Below are positions 5,468 through 7,490 of a stretch of 7,490 nt of DNA, piece after piece. Origin of the DNA: Candidatus Bathyarchaeota archaeon. Lineage in GTDB: Archaea > Thermoproteota > Bathyarchaeia > Bathyarchaeales > Bathyarchaeaceae. The notes below the pieces were generated by a model, which was given only the letters and a program-made list of their open reading frames with translations, was not told the DNA's origin and did no database searches. The stretch is from assembly GCA_020348365.1 (NCBI GenBank), contig CP070749.1, forward strand, positions 49,234 through 56,723. Direction: 5' to 3'. Position numbers and translations under genes: made by a program. Within the stretch, counting starts at the first letter, position 1. Every line of letters begins with the position of its first letter.

Positions 5468-6585
5468 CTACCTTGTTATCTCCAGTTCCATCATTCTTTT
5501 CAGGTTTCTGGGGTGATTACGGAAGTGTTCTCTGACTGGTTTCAGTATTTCTGTGAGGGCTTCCACCATGCCGTTCTTCAGGTCTAATGGGTGAAGTTTG
5601 CCTTTGACATATGCTTCTTCTAGTTCCTTGTAGCTTCCAAAGGTTTCTGTTCCTCCATACTTCGCTGGCCGCGGAATCTCCAGGCTCTTCTTTTCTGTGA
5701 AGACTGCATGTTTTGCCAGCTCTAGTATGGGATTCCCAATCGCTTGTTTGGGTGGGCAGTAGGCTGCCTCTATCTTTTTCTCAATGGTTTCTGGGCTGTC
5801 ATGGACAAATATGCAGCTTGTAGGTACGCTCTTGGACATCTTTGAGCTGATTTGCAGGTTTATTCTGGTGTCTTCGTCGAATTGTCCTTCGCCTGTCTCT
5901 GGTCTTTGGAGTCCCATGAGGAGCGGCGTGTGGACACATACGGGCTTTCTCCAGTCAAGTTTCTCCGCGGCGTCTCTCGCCAGCATGTGGGCTTTCCTCT
6001 GGTCCATACCAGCACAGGCTACGTCAAGTTCCATCTGGAAGATGTCGGCCGCCTGCATGCATGGATAATATACCCAGGCGGTCTCCATGTCTGTCAGGCT
6101 CATTTCTCTGCCCATGATAGGCAGTGCCCGCCACGTTCTTTGGAGGGAAGCGGTCTTGGCTATTCTTATGACCTTCTCCCAATACTCTATGTCTTTGGCT
6201 ATGTCGGAGGTCCAGAGGTACTGTGCTCTGCCGGGAGGGATTCCTAGGGCGGTGAAGCATTCTTTGAAGTACTCGCCGCATGTGCGGATGTTCTCCATCT
6301 GTCCGCCTAGTTTGTTGTTTATCCAAGAGTGCCAATCCGCGAGAAAAACTATGAATTCGAAACCAGCCTCGATCATGTCTTTTATCTTGGAGCCTGGAAC
6401 TAAGCCTATTCCCACGTGCATTACTCTGGGTGAGCGTCGTCTCTAGGCGCTCACTATCCAGAACTCTCGAAGCCCCAATACGCTTTAGGCCTAGTCCTGG
6501 TTTCCAGCAGAACTCTTAGCTCTTCTCGAGTCACGGTCTCTGCGGTGTTTCTCAGGGTTAGACTTATTCTCTTTTCAAGGTCCAT
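5468..6585 (-). CDS. tyrS: Tyrosyl-tRNA synthetase, split by a 32-base BHB intron; join(5468..6423, 6456..6585), 361 aa
   Basis: Class I synthetase that activates tyrosine and charges tRNA-Tyr. Exon 1 (6585-6456) encodes MDLEKRISLTLRN through RPKAYWGFESSG; exon 2 (6423-5468) continues MHVGIGLVPG. Spliced numbering: HIGH-type motif H46-V-G-I, Rossmann strand FIVFLADWHSWINNK, tyrosine-site segment YYPCMQAADIFQMELDVACAGMDQRK, and KMSKS at 238-242. Length (361) is normal for archaeal TyrRS. Without splicing the frame meets TAG-TGA straight after Ser-Ser-Gly, and the remaining 317-codon frame lacks the first strand of the Rossmann fold. I chose ATG 6585 because GAGG lies 8 bases upstream and the MDLEKR opening suits the family; ATG 6591 is possible. 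First gene of the cluster with the Toprim gene and dnaG. Confidence 0.9.
6424..6455 (-). other. Candidate bulge-helix-bulge intron (32 nt) in tyrS
   Basis: On the minus-strand RNA the order is exon CUGG, bulge AUA, intron stem GUGAGCG, 11-base loop CCUAGAGACGA, stem CGCUCAC, CCAG, bulge AGU, exon AAUGCAC. CUGG pairs with CCAG (4-bp central helix), GUGAGCG with CGCUCAC (7 bp), and each bulge has exactly 3 bases. Cutting after the second base of each bulge leaves GGA-U and UA-AUG, which join as GGA-UUA-AUG (Gly-Leu-Met) in frame. The outer helix is weak: UU/AA plus one G-U pair. This is the motif recognised by the archaeal tRNA-splicing endonuclease. Splicing itself is inferred. Confidence 0.88.
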
Positions 6586-6617
6586 GCTCATCGCCTCATT
6601 ATCTTTCCATTGAGATT

Positions 6618-6640
6618 AACTTAAAAGTTCTTATCTATAA
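6618..6640 (-). promoter_or_regulatory. Probable promoter region of tyrS
   Basis: On the minus strand two AT-rich TATA candidates occur, TTATAGAT (6633-6640) and CTTTTAA (6621-6627), at about 48 and 36 bases before ATG 6585. Either would give a short leader; only the first clearly keeps the GAGG sequence at 6594-6597 inside it with room to spare. Confidence 0.4.
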
Positions 6641-6752
6641 GGTCATTCAGCAGACATTTTGTGGCTTGAGAATTGGGTTTCGATGTGACAGGGTATGGCC
6701 GTCAAAGTTCATATCGCGAGTTTTCTTCTGCCACGCACCTTCTATGTCCGCG

Positions 6753-7010
6753 TCATTGTTTTATAGTCTTCATTCCTATGGATGCTAAGAAGAAGCCACC
6801 TACAAATACTATCATTACTGTGAGAAGCCACATCAGATTGTGGCTTAGAGATTCGAAGTTCGTGAAGCCCGTTTCTCTCAGAGTTTCTCCAAATAGTGAA
6901 AGTTCTCTCTCACCGAGAAATGCTTGGAATAGACTGAAGATTATCAATGCAGTGCCGATTATGATTAGCACTAAGGAGAGTGCCTTTTCAGATTGGATTG
7001 ACAATTTCAT
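6753..7010 (-). CDS. Small two-helix membrane protein, 85 aa
   Basis: ATG 7008-7010 to TGA 6753-6755. Two hydrophobic segments are evident: about 10-31 (ALSLVLIIIGTALIIFSLFQ) and 59-79 (LMWLLTVMIVFVGGFFLASI). They are joined by a polar loop (about 32-58) with several Glu, Arg and Asn, and short basic ends (MKLSIQSEK, MKTIKQ) suggest that both termini face the cytoplasm. No catalytic motif or cysteine. It is not recognisable beyond a small archaeal membrane protein. It precedes tyrS on the same strand but with a 167-base gap and a separate promoter candidate for tyrS, so it is probably its own unit. A purine-rich AGGGG lies about 11 bases before the ATG. Confidence 0.7.
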   Translation of the reverse strand: MKLSIQSEKALSLVLIIIGTALIIFSLFQAFLGERELSLFGETLRETGFTNFESLSHNLMWLLTVMIVFVGGFFLASIGMKTIKQ

Positions 7011-7062
7011 GCGGGTTTATCCCCTGCATGCATACAGACAAAAGAATTGATGTCGAGTTTGC

Positions 7063-7073
7063 ATAAATAAAAT
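7063..7073 (-). promoter_or_regulatory. Possible TATA box of the small membrane protein gene
   Basis: TTTTATTTATG on the minus strand lies about 55 bases before the ATG at 7010, leaving a leader of roughly 30 bases that includes the AGGGG sequence and a GCATGCAT palindrome (7026-7033). Confidence 0.4.
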
Positions 7074-7267
7074 CCTCTAGGAATTGATATGCCTCTGTAT
7101 TCGACATATTCTGAAATGAACTCTAGGAGCACATTCAAGCGCAACAAATCATATGTCTTTGTTTAGAAGTTGAAATCTCTTGGGGCTTTGTGTCAGCATG
7201 ATGCCATGCATACATGCAAAAAACTTAAGAACCAAAATACCAGCTTCTACTCTGTGGGGTTTAGTTA

Positions 7268-7490
7268 ATGGTTGCCGAAGAAATGAAGAGAAGGGCCCGT
7301 GCATTTGTGCTCATCGAAACGGATCCGGGAAAGGAAAAGGAGATAATGGAGAAGCTGTTTGAGCTTGACGAAGTCAAAGAGGTCCACATATATTCTGGCG
7401 AGATGGATTTGATCGTGGTGTTGGAGACGAGACGAGAGATAATCGTTCCAAGCTCAAAGAGGATTACAGATATTGTAATAGATAAGATTC
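7268..7490 (+). CDS. Lrp/AsnC-type ligand-binding (RAM) domain protein, 5' part
   Basis: The frame starts at ATG 7268 and is open to the window end (74 codons seen). After a short basic start (MVAEEMKRRAR) it reads AFVLIETDPGKEKEIMEKL, then DEVKEVHIYSGEMDLIVVLE, then ITDIVIDKI. This is the beta-alpha-beta-beta-alpha pattern of the Lrp/AsnC C-terminal (RAM) domain, which binds amino acids or other small ligands. There is no DNA-binding helix-turn-helix before it, so it is a stand-alone RAM protein; in archaea these are usually about 75-100 residues, and only the end should be missing. A second ATG six codons in is an alternative start. TGGGGT about 8 bases before the ATG may be the ribosome-binding site. 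The motif ATGCATACAT lies at 7206-7215 upstream. Confidence 0.82.
   Translation, partial: MVAEEMKRRARAFVLIETDPGKEKEIMEKLFELDEVKEVHIYSGEMDLIVVLETRREIIVPSSKRITDIVIDKI

Noticed and set aside
5468..6421. The 317-codon frame as a complete TyrRS starting at ATG 6421
   Set aside because: It lacks about 44 N-terminal residues including the first Rossmann strand before the HIGH motif, and these are encoded just upstream in the other frame beyond the BHB insert.
6753..7010. Preprotein translocase or other named small membrane subunit
   Set aside because: The two-helix layout alone is not diagnostic and no conserved motif of a named family is visible.
1..7490. tRNA genes, CRISPR arrays or complete insertion sequences
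   Set aside because: No TPsiC-arm/anticodon-arm combination, no regularly spaced repeats, and no transposase frame beyond the short zinc-ribbon-like fragment were found by eye.

Overview
The window looks like a chromosomal segment of an archaeon. It carries aPelota, an archaeal-type DnaG (Toprim) protein, an archaeal-type tyrosyl-tRNA synthetase, a stand-alone Lrp/AsnC ligand-binding domain protein, and TATA boxes about 25-35 bases upstream of several starts. Protein style and base composition suggest the TACK group, perhaps Bathyarchaeia, but this is an impression and not a phylogenetic result.

Layout. Bases 1-159 are the 3' end of a pyruvate-kinase-C-terminal-like (COG1751) gene. Bases 160-830 are messy: a broken HAD-phosphatase start, a zinc-ribbon-like fragment, a 69-aa minus-strand gene and a 49-aa plus-strand ORF. 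The last two diverge from one palindromic TATA element. A nucleotidyltransferase (+) converges on pelota (-). Upstream of pelota lies a non-coding stretch (2712-3014) with nested complementary segments that may be a structured RNA. Next come a two-cluster 4Fe-4S protein of the QueG-like family (-), then dnaG, a small Toprim protein and tyrS as a minus-strand cluster read in the order tyrS > toprim > dnaG. An 85-aa two-helix membrane protein (-) and the start of an Lrp-like gene (+) finish the window.

Main discovery. tyrS is split by 32 bases (6424-6455) that carry in-frame stops right before the class I HIGH motif. The insert and its edges form a canonical archaeal bulge-helix-bulge (BHB): a 4-bp central helix between two 3-nt bulges, plus a 7-bp intron stem. 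Cutting each bulge after its second base and joining the ends gives GGA-TTA-ATG (Gly-Leu-Met), the Gly-Leu-Met sequence expected in this synthetase, and restores a 361-residue protein. The most economical reading is an intron in a protein-coding gene removed by the tRNA-splicing endonuclease. As far as I know, such mRNA introns are well established mainly for cbf5; I cannot tell whether one in tyrS has been reported.

The genes share an RNA/translation theme: tyrosine charging, ribosome rescue by Pelota, and a DnaG that in archaea associates with the exosome. Expression of tyrS, and perhaps of the genes behind it, may depend on the RNA-splicing machinery.
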